From: Nitrospira sp.
GTDB lineage: Bacteria; Nitrospirota; Nitrospiria; Nitrospirales; Nitrospiraceae
Reading direction: 5' to 3'
Assembly (NCBI GenBank): GCA_030123605.1
Contig: CP126123.1
Span: forward strand, 1-64,000
DNA: 64,000 nt
Below, in pieces: positions 27,951-37,075 of this stretch (positions within the stretch are counted from its first letter, which is position 1; the number at the start of each line of letters is the position of its first letter). A program made the translations under genes and the position numbers. The notes under the pieces were generated by a model that was not told the origin of the DNA, made no database searches, and saw nothing but the letters and a program-made list of their open reading frames with translations.

Positions 27951-28601
27951 ATGTTTAAGGCGATCTCTCAGGATCTCCAAGCGATTTTCGATCGCGATCC
28001 CGCGGCGACCAGCCGGATCGAGGTCATCCTCACCTATGCGGGGTTTCATGCCCTGCTGGCCTACAGGCTGGCCCATCGGTTGAAGCTGTATGGGGTGCCG
28101 TTCCTCCCGCGAGCGATTTCCCAGTTGGCCCGGTGGATCACGGGGATTGAAATTCATCCGTCCGCGAAGATCGGCACGGGGTTCTTCATCGACCATGGCA
28201 TGGGCGTGGTCATCGGAGAGACGGCCGAGGTCGGCGACCATGTCACATTGTTTCAGGGAGTCACGCTCGGAGGGACCGGGAAAGAGCGCGGCAAACGCCA
28301 CCCGACGCTCGGCAACCACGTCGTCGTGGGAGCGGGGGCGAAAATTCTCGGTGGGATCAAGATCGGCGACAATGTGAAGATCGGAGCCAATTCCGTTGTG
28401 TTGAAATCGGTCCCGCCGAACTCGACGGTCATCGGCGTGCCGGCGCGCATCATCAAGTCGCAAGGGGAGCGCCTGCCGGACGCGACGATGGACCATACCA
28501 ATATGCCCGATCCTATCGCCGACCGGTTCGCTGCGCTGGAACTGGAACTGATCGAACTCCGGAAGAAACTCGAAAATCAAGACGGCGGTCAGGTCCGATA
28601 A
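27951..28601 (+). CDS. cysE: Serine O-acetyltransferase
   Basis: 216 aa, the short EpsC/CysE form. A helical N-terminus ([24 protein letters not shown]) leads into left-handed beta-helix hexapeptides: [50 protein letters not shown] and NVVIG-like repeats, then the [10 protein letters not shown] end. The active-site His-Asp pair is in FIDHGMG. It acetylates serine for cysteine synthesis. It lies 36 bases after ispF; co-transcription is plausible but the functions are unrelated. Confidence 0.93.
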   Translation: MFKAISQDLQAIFDRDPAATSRIEVILTYAGFHALLAYRLAHRLKLYGVPFLPRAISQLARWITGIEIHPSAKIGTGFFIDHGMGVVIGETAEVGDHVTLFQGVTLGGTGKERGKRHPTLGNHVVVGAGAKILGGIKIGDNVKIGANSVVLKSVPPNSTVIGVPARIIKSQGERLPDATMDHTNMPDPIADRFAALELELIELRKKLENQDGGQVR

Positions 28602-28744
28602 CATCCTGCTTCCGCCTGCGTATGTTCCTCGCGAAGGTGAAGGCGCCGGGACAGGGTCTTCGGCGTGATCGGTCCGACAGGAGGACGGAGTGGGCGAAAT
28701 GACGGCGTTCTTCCCGTGCCAGGTAGGTGGGCATGAGGGACTGA

Positions 28745-28772
28745 TTGACAGGGATCGCCTCAGGGCTATACT
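28745..28772 (+). promoter_or_regulatory. Predicted sigma-70 type promoter, near consensus
   Basis: A perfect TTGACA at 28745-28750, 16-base spacer, and TATACT at 28767-28772, one change from consensus. The predicted transcript would begin near 28779, just before the AAGGAGG ribosome site of the small membrane protein. This also fixes that gene's start at 28798 and not further upstream. Confidence 0.7.
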
Positions 28773-28797
28773 TGATCGGTATCCGGAAGGAGGCCAC

Positions 28798-29154
28798 ATG
28801 GACTGGTATTTGGCGGTGTGGACGGGATTCAGCTGGTTGTTTAGTGGAGGGATTCTCTACTTGGTCTATCGATTCGGGCTCAACAATGCGGCGGAGCGAG
28901 GGATCAAAATCAAGACCTGGCGCAGCATCGGACTGTTGCTCGGCTTTCTGGTGTCGCTGGCGATGTTTGGGACGGACTATCCGGACGAAGGCCTCCTTGT
29001 TGCCTATGATCGGGAAGACCTGTCGCGCATCGTCGGAATTTTTGCTGTGCTCGTGGCAGCCTATGTGTTCGGCTATGTCGACGGGTTGTCCTGGGCGAAA
29101 GACCGGCCGAAAGCGACCGTGACGGAAAAACCTGCATCCGACTTGGCCGCCTAA
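28798..29154 (+). CDS. Small integral membrane protein, function unknown
   Basis: 118 aa from the ATG at 28798, with GGAGG four to five bases upstream and a near-consensus promoter before it. Three hydrophobic segments are visible: about residues 3-28 (WTGFSWLFSGGILYLVYRFG), 41-60 and 80-100. The C-terminus is charged. An upstream in-frame extension to 28690 would pass through the promoter and is rejected. I do not recognise the family. Its strong promoter and good ribosome site suggest notable expression. It converges on truA, with a 4-base overlap of the ends. Confidence 0.7.
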   Translation: MDWYLAVWTGFSWLFSGGILYLVYRFGLNNAAERGIKIKTWRSIGLLLGFLVSLAMFGTDYPDEGLLVAYDREDLSRIVGIFAVLVAAYVFGYVDGLSWAKDRPKATVTEKPASDLAA

Positions 29155-29954
29155 GGTTCGCCCTGCTCCTGCGTTCTGTTCCCGACCTCCTCGATCTTCT
29201 CCGGACGACCAGCCCCATCGCCGTATTCCACCCGCACCAAATAGAGGCCATGGGCCGGAGCGGTTCTTCCCGCCGCAGCACGTGAGCGGGCGGCGAGCAC
29301 CTTGCGCATGTCGGCCGGCGTTCGTTTGCCCTGTCCCACCTCCACCAGGGTTCCCACCATCGAGCGCACCATCTGTTTGAGGAACCGATCCGCGTGGAGG
29401 GCAAGGACGATGAGGTCCCCACGATGCTGGAGATCCAGGCGGTCTAATCGACAGTGCGGGTTCTCATTGTCGGTCGGGGCGGTTTGAAACGAGGAAAAGT
29501 CGTGTGATCCGATCAAGCAAGCGGCTGCCTCAGCCATGGCTGCGAGGTCCAGTGGTTTATAGAGCAGCCAGGCTCGGTTCCTCAGAAGCGGTGCCCGTTC
29601 GGCGCGATTCAGCAGGTGATATTCATACAGCTTGCCCCTGGCCGAGTAACGCGCATGAAAATCATCAGGAACCTCTTCGACCGACAGGACGCTGACGTCG
29701 GGAGGCAAATGGGCGTTCAGGGCGCGAAGCCATTCCCGCTGAGACAATCCCCGATCGGTCTTGAAGCTGGCTACCTGGCCGAGGGCATGGACCCCCGCGT
29801 CCGTGCGGCCTGCTCCGATGATGGTGAGGCGGGTCTGTGCGATCGCCGTGAGGGCCTCTTCGACCGTCGCCTGGATGGTGGGCGCGTTCACCTGCCGTTG
29901 CCAGCCGGCATAGCCGGTTCCGTCGTACTCGATGACGGTCTTGTAGGTGGTCAT
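29151..29954 (-). CDS. truA: tRNA pseudouridine(38-40) synthase
   Basis: 267 aa. The catalytic aspartate is in GAGRTDAGVHALGQVASF. YDGTGYAGWQRQVNAPTIQ opens the protein, YSARGKLYEYHLLN and HDFSSFQT are family boxes, and DRFLKQMVRSMVGTLVEVGQGK closes the second lobe. It modifies the anticodon stem-loop of many tRNAs. It ends against the small membrane protein gene. Its start is 38 bases from the end of the amidase gene upstream on the same strand. Confidence 0.95.
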   Translation of the reverse strand: MTTYKTVIEYDGTGYAGWQRQVNAPTIQATVEEALTAIAQTRLTIIGAGRTDAGVHALGQVASFKTDRGLSQREWLRALNAHLPPDVSVLSVEEVPDDFHARYSARGKLYEYHLLNRAERAPLLRNRAWLLYKPLDLAAMAEAAACLIGSHDFSSFQTAPTDNENPHCRLDRLDLQHRGDLIVLALHADRFLKQMVRSMVGTLVEVGQGKRTPADMRKVLAARSRAAAGRTAPAHGLYLVRVEYGDGAGRPEKIEEVGNRTQEQGEP

Positions 29955-29992
29955 ACGATGGAAAAAACTCTAGCCCAAGACGGATCGACCTG

Positions 29993-31321
29993 TCACCTGG
30001 AAGAATTCGTGTTGAGGTAGGTCTTGACCCCTTGGAAAATCGATTCTGCGATATGGCTGAGGAAGGCCTGCGTCCGCATCTGCTCTTCCTCGGTGGGATT
30101 CGACATGAAGGCGATTTCGGCGAGGATGCTGGGCATGGTGGTGAAACGGAGTACATAGAAGGGCGCAGTTTTCACCCCGTGGTCGATGGTGCTGTACCGT
30201 CCGTTGAGGTTCGACACCATGGCTTGCTTGGCGGTCCAGGCCAGTTCGAGGGAGTGCTCGATTTTTTTCGAAGTCAGCAGGTCGGCGACGAGGTATTCCC
30301 AGCCCACGCCGGTATTGTTGAGCGGCGTGCCGTTTTCCCTTGCGGCGACTTCCAGGGCGCGTTGGTCCTTCGCCTCTCCGAAGTGATAGATCTCCAGACC
30401 GCGGATGCCTTTGTGCGGATGGGAGTTCACGTGGATGGAGACGAACAGGTCCGCGTCCTTCCCGTTCGCAAACTTCGCCCGGTCTTCCAACTCGATGAAG
30501 GTGTCGCGTTCCCGCGTCATGAGTACTCGCGTATTCGGCAACGTCCCGAGCAGGTCTTTCAGGAGCAGGCCGACTTTCAGGGTGACGTCCTTCTCCGTCG
30601 TGCCGTGGCGCCCGATGGTACCGGGATCTTTTCCGCCGTGTCCCGGGTCGATGACGATCGTCCTCACAGGATCAGCTTGTTTGGGCACGATGGGGCGAAC
30701 AGGGTCCGTTACGGTTGGGCTGGGAATCGTCGGCGGCGTCGGCAGCGGCGTGAGTGGAACGGACGGCGACGTCGTTGAGGTGTCGCCGATCTGTCGGATC
30801 GTATCCTTGGAACGTTGGTACAGGTCGATGACGAGGCGGTCAGGATTGGCCAGCGAGAACACTTTATAGCGGGCGACCTGACCGCGCGGCAGGGTGATGG
30901 CGACCACGCGCGGGCGACTTTGGGCGATCTGAAACGGCCGGGGAATCGTTCCACTCGACACCCGTCGCCGGGACGATTTACCCAAGATGGTGTTGGTCAC
31001 TTCGATGACGACCCGTTCTGGATTACGCAGGTGAGATTCAGAAAACGATGCTTTACGGTTCAGGTCGAGAACGAGTCTGATGCCCTCGTCGGTCGTCCAG
31101 GTTCGAAGGTCGCGGACGATGATCGGGTAACGTGATGGGCCGGCGCCTTCTTGCCGGACGGTCAGGACACGAGGGGTCGCTTCTTCTGCTGCCGGCTGGG
31201 CCGGCCTAGGCCAGGGAGGCGCGCTCGGCATGTCGGCCATCGATGGAGCGACGGCGCCGAAAAATACCCACAGCAAGATGAGACCGAGGAGGTGACGGGT
31301 CAGGACGGAGACATGAGTCAC
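29993..31321 (-). CDS. N-acetylmuramoyl-L-alanine amidase with AMIN domain (AmiC-like)
   Basis: About 442 aa from a GTG at 31321 that has GAGGAG upstream; the longer in-frame start at 31405 would place the signal peptide internally. The signal peptide is VLTRHLLGLILLWVFFGAV. An AMIN-type beta domain covers about residues 60-190 (YPIIVRDLRTWTTDEGIRLV and on). The Amidase_3 domain has the zinc ligands His in IDPGHGGKDPGTIG, Glu in TTEKDVTLKVG, and His in SIHVNSHP, with Glu in AEIAFMSNPTEE. It cuts peptidoglycan cross-link peptides at the septum. AMIN targets it to peptidoglycan. Confidence 0.92.
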   Translation of the reverse strand: MTHVSVLTRHLLGLILLWVFFGAVAPSMADMPSAPPWPRPAQPAAEEATPRVLTVRQEGAGPSRYPIIVRDLRTWTTDEGIRLVLDLNRKASFSESHLRNPERVVIEVTNTILGKSSRRRVSSGTIPRPFQIAQSRPRVVAITLPRGQVARYKVFSLANPDRLVIDLYQRSKDTIRQIGDTSTTSPSVPLTPLPTPPTIPSPTVTDPVRPIVPKQADPVRTIVIDPGHGGKDPGTIGRHGTTEKDVTLKVGLLLKDLLGTLPNTRVLMTRERDTFIELEDRAKFANGKDADLFVSIHVNSHPHKGIRGLEIYHFGEAKDQRALEVAARENGTPLNNTGVGWEYLVADLLTSKKIEHSLELAWTAKQAMVSNLNGRYSTIDHGVKTAPFYVLRFTTMPSILAEIAFMSNPTEEEQMRTQAFLSHIAESIFQGVKTYLNTNSSR

Positions 31322-31415
31322 GAGACGAGGCTCCTCTCGATGCGGGGCCGCATAAGGCCTTTTCTCAGATGTTTGTGTTATTGTCAACAGAAGGCCTGAA
31401 ACCATGTGATTGTAG

Positions 31416-31949
31416 ATGGCGACGCATCTGCTTGTCGATGGATATAACCTGTTGGGCAGCGTCGGAATGGGCGGATCGTCCGCTCAAGGCCGCCTTGAGG
31501 AGGCGCGGGAGGCGCTCCTGCGCGACTTGACAGGATACCGGCATAGGAAGAGCCATGCGATTACCGTCGTCTTCGATGGGTGGCAGGGCGGCCTGAGAGC
31601 AGAGCAGCGTGAGTTCCGGTCCGGTGTCGAAGTCGTCTATTCCAAGCGGGGAGAGAAGGCGGACCAAGTGATTCAGCGCCTGGCTCGCCTGTACGGTGGA
31701 AATTGCGCCGTCGTGTCCTCCGACCATGAGGTGGTCAATGCAGCCCGAGCAGCCGGTGCTTTTGTCATGGGGGCGTCGGAGTTCCGCGCCAAGTTGCAGG
31801 AACGGCCTTCAGGCCAGCCGGCTGTTGCCTTCAAGGAACTGGATTGCGGGGACGACGAGGCGGTGACACGATCGAAAGAGAAACGTGGCAATCCGCGCAA
31901 GTTGCCGAAGTCGCGGCGCAGACGTAACCATCAACTCAGGGAATTTTGA
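31416..31949 (+). CDS. NYN-domain protein, YacP/Rae1-like predicted endoribonuclease
   Basis: 177 aa. MATHLLVDGYNLLGSVG opens the NYN (PIN-like) fold with a conserved Asp, AITVVFDGWQGGLRAEQ gives the second acidic site, KRGEKADQVIQRLAR the third, and VSSDHEVVNAARAAGAFVMG the fourth. The basic C-terminus (RKLPKSRRRRNH) suits RNA binding. YacP/Rae1 of Bacillus cleaves mRNA at the ribosome; the activity here is inferred. It is transcribed away from the amidase gene and its 3' end overlaps that of tatD by 14 bases. Confidence 0.82.
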   Translation: MATHLLVDGYNLLGSVGMGGSSAQGRLEEAREALLRDLTGYRHRKSHAITVVFDGWQGGLRAEQREFRSGVEVVYSKRGEKADQVIQRLARLYGGNCAVVSSDHEVVNAARAAGAFVMGASEFRAKLQERPSGQPAVAFKELDCGDDEAVTRSKEKRGNPRKLPKSRRRRNHQLREF

Positions 31950-32727
31950 AGAGGCGGCGTGCGTTTTCGCTGGTGATGCGGCCCACGTCTTCAACGGTCA
32001 CGAGGCTGGCTCCGGACGCGCCTTCGGACGTGATTGTGGCCAGCAGTTCTGCGACATGTTTCACATAGGCCGGTTCGTTGCGTTTACCGCGGTGGGGTAC
32101 CGGGGTCAGGTAGGGACAATCGGTTTCGATCAGCAGGCGATCCCTCGGAACCTGTTTGGCGATGTCCCGCAGCATGGTGGCATTTTGAAAGGTCAGGATG
32201 CCGGAAAACGACAGGTAAAATCCCAAATCGATCGCGTCCTTTGCCAGCCAGGCATCCCCTGAAAAACAATGAAAGACCCCGCCGACCTCTGAAGCCCCCT
32301 CTTCCTTCAGGATGCGGATCGTATCGTCCTGCGCTTCTCTGGTGTGGATGATGACCGGGAGGTGCAATTCACGCGCCAGCCGGATCTGTTCACGGAAACA
32401 CCGGCGCTGTTGTTCCGGGTCGGAATGGTTGTAATGGTAGTCGAGTCCGATCTCACCGTAGGCCACGACCTTCTTCTGTCGCGCCAGTTGCCGGAACTCG
32501 TCGTACCACCCGTCCGCGATGTGTTTGACTTCGTGTGGGTGCACTCCGATCGACGCATAGACGAAGGGATACTGCTCGGCGAGGGCGGCGGCCGCACGGC
32601 TCGTGGTAAGGTCGCAGCCGATGGTGATCATCGACTCCACCCCGGCCGCTCGCGCACGTGCGATCATGGCTTCGCGGTCGGACCCATACCGTGCGTCATC
32701 CAGATGGGTATGGGTGTCGATCAGCAT
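31936..32727 (-). CDS. tatD: TatD family metal-dependent hydrolase
   Basis: 263 aa. Metal ligands are in MLIDTHTHLDDARYGSDRE, SIGVHPHEV, GEIGLDYHY, VIIHTREAQDD, VFHCFSGD and LLIETDCPYLTP, all six conserved. It is a TIM-barrel nuclease or deacylase; TatD proteins have 3'-5' DNA exonuclease and D-aminoacyl-tRNA deacylase activities in various hosts. Downstream of the DAHP synthase by 38 bases on the same strand. Confidence 0.92.
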   Translation of the reverse strand: MLIDTHTHLDDARYGSDREAMIARARAAGVESMITIGCDLTTSRAAAALAEQYPFVYASIGVHPHEVKHIADGWYDEFRQLARQKKVVAYGEIGLDYHYNHSDPEQQRRCFREQIRLARELHLPVIIHTREAQDDTIRILKEEGASEVGGVFHCFSGDAWLAKDAIDLGFYLSFSGILTFQNATMLRDIAKQVPRDRLLIETDCPYLTPVPHRGKRNEPAYVKHVAELLATITSEGASGASLVTVEDVGRITSENARRLFKIP

Positions 32728-32765
32728 GGGGCGTGGGGCCGCGGTAAGAAGAGGTCCGAATCGGA

Positions 32766-33824
32766 TCAGACCGGTTTCGTCGCGAGCGACTCGGCCATTC
32801 CGTAGAGCAGCGCCTCGGTGTCGCTCCAGCCCAGGCAGGAATCGGTGATCGACATGCCGTAGGTGAGGGCCTTTCCGGGGTCCCAGGTTTGGCGGCCGCC
32901 CTGCAAATGGCTTTCGAGCATGAGGCCCATGATTGAGCGGCGGCCGTCCCGAAACTGTCTGAGCACTTCGCCGGCGACTTCAACCTGACGTTGATGGTTC
33001 TTGCCTGAATTATCGTGTGAACAGTCCACCATGACCCCGCGGGCCAATCCTTCATTCGCCACGGCGACTTCCGCCCGGGCGATGTCTTCGACACTGTAAT
33101 TGGTACGACCCCCACCGCCGCGGAGTACGATATGGTGGTCCGGATTGCCGGTGGTCTTGATGATGGAGGTCACTCCGTCGGCATTCACACCGACAAAATG
33201 GTGCGGCGAGCGGCTGGTGATCATGGCATTGACGGCGACTTGCAAGCTGCCTTCGGTTCCGTTCTTGAATCCGACCGGCATCGAGAGGCCGCTGGCCATT
33301 TCGCGATGGATCTGGCTTTCGGTGGTCCTTGCGCCGATGGCGGTCCAACCCAACAGGTCGGCGATGTATTGAGGCGTGACCGGATCGAGCAGTTCCGTCG
33401 CGCAGGGCAGGCCCTTTCCGTTGATGTTCAAAAGAATCGTTCTGGCCAGTTGGAGTCCCTGGGCGATCTCGCAGGTGCCGTCTAGGTGGGGATCGTTGAT
33501 CAAACCCTTCCAGCCGACGGTCGTTCGAGGCTTCTCAAAATAGGTGCGCATCACGATCAGGAGTTTGTCTCGGACCGCCTGTGCGACCGGCTTGAGTCGA
33601 TCGGCATAGTCGTAGGCAGCCTCGGGATCGTGAATCGAGCAGGGTCCGACGATCACGATGAGCCGTTCCATGTCACGGCCGTGCAGGATATCTCGGATGG
33701 CTTGCCTGGTTTGAAACACGACCTCGGCTACCTCGTCGCTGATAGGCAAACGCGTCTTCAGGTCACGCGGCGAGGGGAGCGGCTTGATTTCAATGACGTG
33801 TTGGTTGTCTATCGGCCTGGTCAT
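32766..33824 (-). CDS. aroG: 3-deoxy-7-phosphoheptulonate (DAHP) synthase, class I
   Basis: 352 aa, the size of E. coli AroF/G/H. GPCSIHDPEAAYDYADRLK, RTYFEKPRTTVGWKGLINDP, PVGFKNGTEGSLQVAVNAM, and VDCSHDNSGKNHQRQ carry PEP, erythrose-4-P and metal sites. It makes the first shikimate-pathway intermediate. Which of AroF, G or H feedback types it is cannot be told by eye; the gene symbol marks the family. The ATG has AAAGGACCACC upstream. It is divergent from the small His-rich gene. Confidence 0.93.
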   Translation of the reverse strand: MTRPIDNQHVIEIKPLPSPRDLKTRLPISDEVAEVVFQTRQAIRDILHGRDMERLIVIVGPCSIHDPEAAYDYADRLKPVAQAVRDKLLIVMRTYFEKPRTTVGWKGLINDPHLDGTCEIAQGLQLARTILLNINGKGLPCATELLDPVTPQYIADLLGWTAIGARTTESQIHREMASGLSMPVGFKNGTEGSLQVAVNAMITSRSPHHFVGVNADGVTSIIKTTGNPDHHIVLRGGGGRTNYSVEDIARAEVAVANEGLARGVMVDCSHDNSGKNHQRQVEVAGEVLRQFRDGRRSIMGLMLESHLQGGRQTWDPGKALTYGMSITDSCLGWSDTEALLYGMAESLATKPV

Positions 33825-33980
33825 GGTGGTCCTTTGGCTTGCCGGCTTATTGAAGAAAGCGTCACAACATAGCGAATTATGGACGGAAAGTCCAGAGGGG
33901 ACAGCCCGTAAGGATCATTCTTGCTTTCACGAGGGGGCTTTGTTACAACTCAGCCGTCGTTCTCTGTGGCAGGAACATCA

Positions 33981-34301
33981 ATGGTCCGTCGTCACCAGTA
34001 TAGCAATTGCTGCTCCTTTGTCGCGTATCTCGTCGCGTGCCTCCTGCTCGCGATGGCGCCCTTTGCCGCGGCGTTGGAGATTCACCACGAACTGGCCGCC
34101 GCCGACCACGATGGTCACGAACATTCCGACACCGACCTCTGCCAGTGGGTCCAATACCATACAGGCCATTCCCTGACCGGCGATATGCCGGTGCCCTGCG
34201 CGCTCCTGGTCGAATCGCCTCCTGAGCCTGTTCGTACCCAGATTCTCTCGTCCCAATCGCTCCCTGCCTCTCGTGCCTCCCGTGCGCCTCCTCGAGCCTG
34301 A
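33981..34301 (+). CDS. Small exported His-rich protein upstream of TonB receptor
   Basis: About 106 aa from the ATG at 33981, which follows CAGGAA. A signal peptide or anchor covers CSFVAYLVACLLLAMAPFAAA. The mature part starts EIHHELAAADHDGHEHSDTD and goes on to LCQWVQYHTGHS; the many His and Asp suggest a metal-binding periplasmic peptide. The C-terminus is Pro/Arg/Ser rich. It is about 100 bases before a TonB-dependent receptor and has a family look, similar to DUF2946-like proteins linked to metal import. The function is inferred from context. Confidence 0.62.
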   Translation: MVRRHQYSNCCSFVAYLVACLLLAMAPFAAALEIHHELAAADHDGHEHSDTDLCQWVQYHTGHSLTGDMPVPCALLVESPPEPVRTQILSSQSLPASRASRAPPRA

Positions 34302-34403
34302 TCCCAACGCCACGTTCATATATCTTGGCATTCCCCGCGCCGTCACATGGTAGGGCCTTGTCCTCGGCCGTCGCCTGGGTGCGGGATCATCGGGGAGGCT
34401 TGC

Positions 34404-36848
34404 ATGGTCTTGTCGGTCAGAACAATGTGTCATTTGTGCGCCGGATTCGTTCTCTGTGCACATTCGCTTGGGCCCCTGCCGGTTCAGGCGCAGGAATCGG
34501 TTCCGTTTGGAACCCGTGCGCATACCATCAGGGGAACGGTCCAGAATCAGGACCTCCGGCGTGTGCCGCAAGCGACGGTGGAGGTGAAGGATCAAGAAGG
34601 AACCCTGATCGGGACGGCGGTGGCGAACGGGGCGGGAGAATTTGCCGTCGAGATCCCGGATGAAGGGACCTATTCCGTGAGTGCGGTGCAAGATACCTAT
34701 CGAAGTGAGTATGTGATCATCAAAATCGGCACCGAGCCGATCCCGCTGGTCACGCTCACGCTCTCGAACACCAGGGAAATCGCGCTTGAAGTGCGGTCGT
34801 CCTTGCCGCCCATTCAGTACAAGGCGTCGAGCGAAACCTATGCCCTCAGTCGAAAGGACATCGAGATCCTACCGCGCGGGAACAACAACGAGTTGCAGGA
34901 TGTGCTTCTCACGATCCCCAGCGCCGTCTATGGAGCGCTCAAGCAGGTCCACATTCGCCAGGACCATGCGAATCTGCAATTGCGGATCGACGGTGTACCG
35001 ATTCCGGACACCGTTTCGTCCACCTTCTCCGACGTGATCAGCCCGCGGGCGTGGGAACGGGCCGACATCATCCTGGGCGGTATGGAAGCGCAATACGGCA
35101 ACAAGACGGCCGCCGTCCTGGACATCACGACGAAGAGCGGCACGAAGCCGTCGTTCGGGTCCCTTCAGACGATAGGGGGATCGAACCGGACCGTGAATCC
35201 CTCGTTCGAGTACGGAGGAACGATCGGGGAAAAATTTCGCTTCTATGTCTTAAATAGTTACCAGACCACGAATCGCGGGATCGAGCCGCCGACGTTGGGC
35301 CATTCGATTTTCCATGGGCAGAGCGAGCGGAACCAGACCTTCCTCCGCGGCGACTATCAGCACGACAACAGGAACAACTTTACCTGGCTCTTCTTGAACT
35401 CGGTGGCCAAGTACCAGATCCCCACGACGCCTGGGTTGGAACTCGACCCGAGCGGGCAGATGTTGCCGTTATTACAAGCCACGCAACCGGGATTCACCCC
35501 CGTCGCGTCGCAGGCGATCAATGAATTTCAAAAGGAGAACAATCAGTACGGCCACATGGTGTGGCGGCACGATGTGAATGCCAACAACTTTTTCAGCTTG
35601 GCCGGGTATGTTCGGCATACCCGCGCGACGTTCAAGACCGATCCCCTCAACCTGCTGGCCTACACGGCCGATCCGTCCGAACCGTTTTCGGCGTCCGACC
35701 AGGATCGCAACGCCTATTCGACCGGCCTGCGGCTCGATTACACCTACGTGTACAGCAAGCAACACCTCATCAAGACCGGGTTCCAGATCGACCGGACCCA
35801 GGCCGTGAACAAGACGCGGCTGTTCACCTTCGCGGACGACGGGACGGGGAACCCTACCGGCAACCTGCTCGGCCTCGATGCCGACAATCGCCAGATCGGC
35901 TATCGCCAGGAGTTCTGGATTCAAGATCAATGGACTCCCAATGACAAATGGACCTTCAACCTCGGGTTACGCGGCGACGCCGTCCAGTACCTGCGCAGCG
36001 AAGGACAGGTCAGCCCGCGTGTGGGCGCGACCTATAAATATGACCAGTCGAACGTCTTCCACGCGTTTTACGGCAGGATGTTCACGCCGCCGAACCTGGA
36101 GGCGATTTCCTTCGCGAAGTTGAACACGGCCGGCACGAGGGCTCAGCCTGAAGATACGACCAACAATACGGTTCGAGCCGAACGGGCGCACTACTTCGAG
36201 GTCGGCAGTTACCACGCGCTGAACCGCTACGCTACGCTGCAGCTCACGGGGTGGTACAAGATCAGCAACTTCCTGTCCGATGCAGGACAGTTCGGCAGCA
36301 CGCCGTTGCTGAACTACTTCGCCTTCGATCGAGGCTGGCAACGCGGCATCGATGGCGCCTTGAAACTGCAAGTGAACGAGAACCTCGCGGCGCGCGGCAA
36401 CGTCGCCTGGGGACAATGTAAAGGCTACGGCCTGCAATCCGGCCATTTCCTTTTGGATGCGAAGGAAATTTCCGACATCAATTCACGGGGCGGCGTGTTC
36501 TGCGACCACATGCAGACCCTGACGAGTTCCGCGGTCGTGACCTATCGCTTCCTGGAACGGACGACCGTGACGGGGCAGATGTTGTTCGCGTCGGGGTTAC
36601 GCACGGCGGAGAACCAAGACGCCAAGACGAACTCCACCCACAGCCCGTCCTATACGATCTACAATTTTTCGATTTCTCATATATTCCCGTTGCCTTGGGA
36701 GGGACAGAAATTTTTGCTGGGGTTCGATATCATCAACCTGTTGGATCAGAAATATTTCATCAATCAAGGGGAAGGCAGCATCGGACTGGGGGTGGCCCAT
36801 GCGGGGATGCCGAGGTCGTTTTTCTTCCGCGGCCAATGGTTCTTTTAG
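34404..36848 (+). CDS. TonB-dependent receptor with N-terminal carboxypeptidase-regulatory-like domain
   Basis: About 814 aa from the ATG at 34404, with GGGGAGG five bases upstream. A signal peptide ends near VQAQE. A beta-sandwich follows (HTIRGTVQNQDLRRVPQATVEVKDQEGTLIG and on, typical of CarboxypepD_reg), then a plug domain (about residues 110-240), and a 22-strand barrel with repeated aromatic ends finishing in GMPRSFFFRGQWFF, the terminal phenylalanine needed for outer-membrane insertion. Substrate is unknown; the His-rich neighbour suggests a metal complex or cation. It sits between that gene and a TonB-C-like gene. Confidence 0.88.
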   Translation: MVLSVRTMCHLCAGFVLCAHSLGPLPVQAQESVPFGTRAHTIRGTVQNQDLRRVPQATVEVKDQEGTLIGTAVANGAGEFAVEIPDEGTYSVSAVQDTYRSEYVIIKIGTEPIPLVTLTLSNTREIALEVRSSLPPIQYKASSETYALSRKDIEILPRGNNNELQDVLLTIPSAVYGALKQVHIRQDHANLQLRIDGVPIPDTVSSTFSDVISPRAWERADIILGGMEAQYGNKTAAVLDITTKSGTKPSFGSLQTIGGSNRTVNPSFEYGGTIGEKFRFYVLNSYQTTNRGIEPPTLGHSIFHGQSERNQTFLRGDYQHDNRNNFTWLFLNSVAKYQIPTTPGLELDPSGQMLPLLQATQPGFTPVASQAINEFQKENNQYGHMVWRHDVNANNFFSLAGYVRHTRATFKTDPLNLLAYTADPSEPFSASDQDRNAYSTGLRLDYTYVYSKQHLIKTGFQIDRTQAVNKTRLFTFADDGTGNPTGNLLGLDADNRQIGYRQEFWIQDQWTPNDKWTFNLGLRGDAVQYLRSEGQVSPRVGATYKYDQSNVFHAFYGRMFTPPNLEAISFAKLNTAGTRAQPEDTTNNTVRAERAHYFEVGSYHALNRYATLQLTGWYKISNFLSDAGQFGSTPLLNYFAFDRGWQRGIDGALKLQVNENLAARGNVAWGQCKGYGLQSGHFLLDAKEISDINSRGGVFCDHMQTLTSSAVVTYRFLERTTVTGQMLFASGLRTAENQDAKTNSTHSPSYTIYNFSISHIFPLPWEGQKFLLGFDIINLLDQKYFINQGEGSIGLGVAHAGMPRSFFFRGQWFF

Positions 36849-36850
36849 GT

Positions 36851-36973
36851 CAGATGCCGAACAAGGTTGCCAGCGGCGTTCTCAGTCACTCGTCTCCCTA
36901 CGACGTGCCGCAAGGGTACGCCTCAGTCGCCGAGTTCCTTGTGGCCTTGCTGGACAACCTTGTTGGGCATCTG
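36851..36973 (-). repeat. Palindromic intergenic repeat element (REP-like), copy 2, inverted relative to copy 1
   Basis: The left arm 36851-36874 and right arm 36949-36973 are inverted repeats: CAGATGCCGAACAAGGTTG and CCAGC against CAGATGCCCAACAAGGTTG and TCCAGC, with one mismatch and one indel. It begins 3 bases after the TonB receptor stop. The 13-mer GTCCAGCAAGGCC occurs on the minus strand (36943-36955) and GAGAACGCCGCTGGC at 36869-36883; both match copy 1 at 11361, in opposite orientation. It is short, without a gene. It may also act as a transcript end for the receptor gene. Confidence 0.7.
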
Positions 36974-37075
36974 CTTCCGACAGAAGAATATTGGCGCTCC
37001 GGTTCGTGCATCGCCTGCGGCCTTATTGGATGGCCCGTTTGAGCATCATCACCTTGCAATGATTCGGAACGACCT

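Noticed and set aside
27276-28799. 507-aa open frame on the minus strand
   Set aside because: It is antisense to ispD, ispF and cysE, all with clear motifs. No domain is seen.
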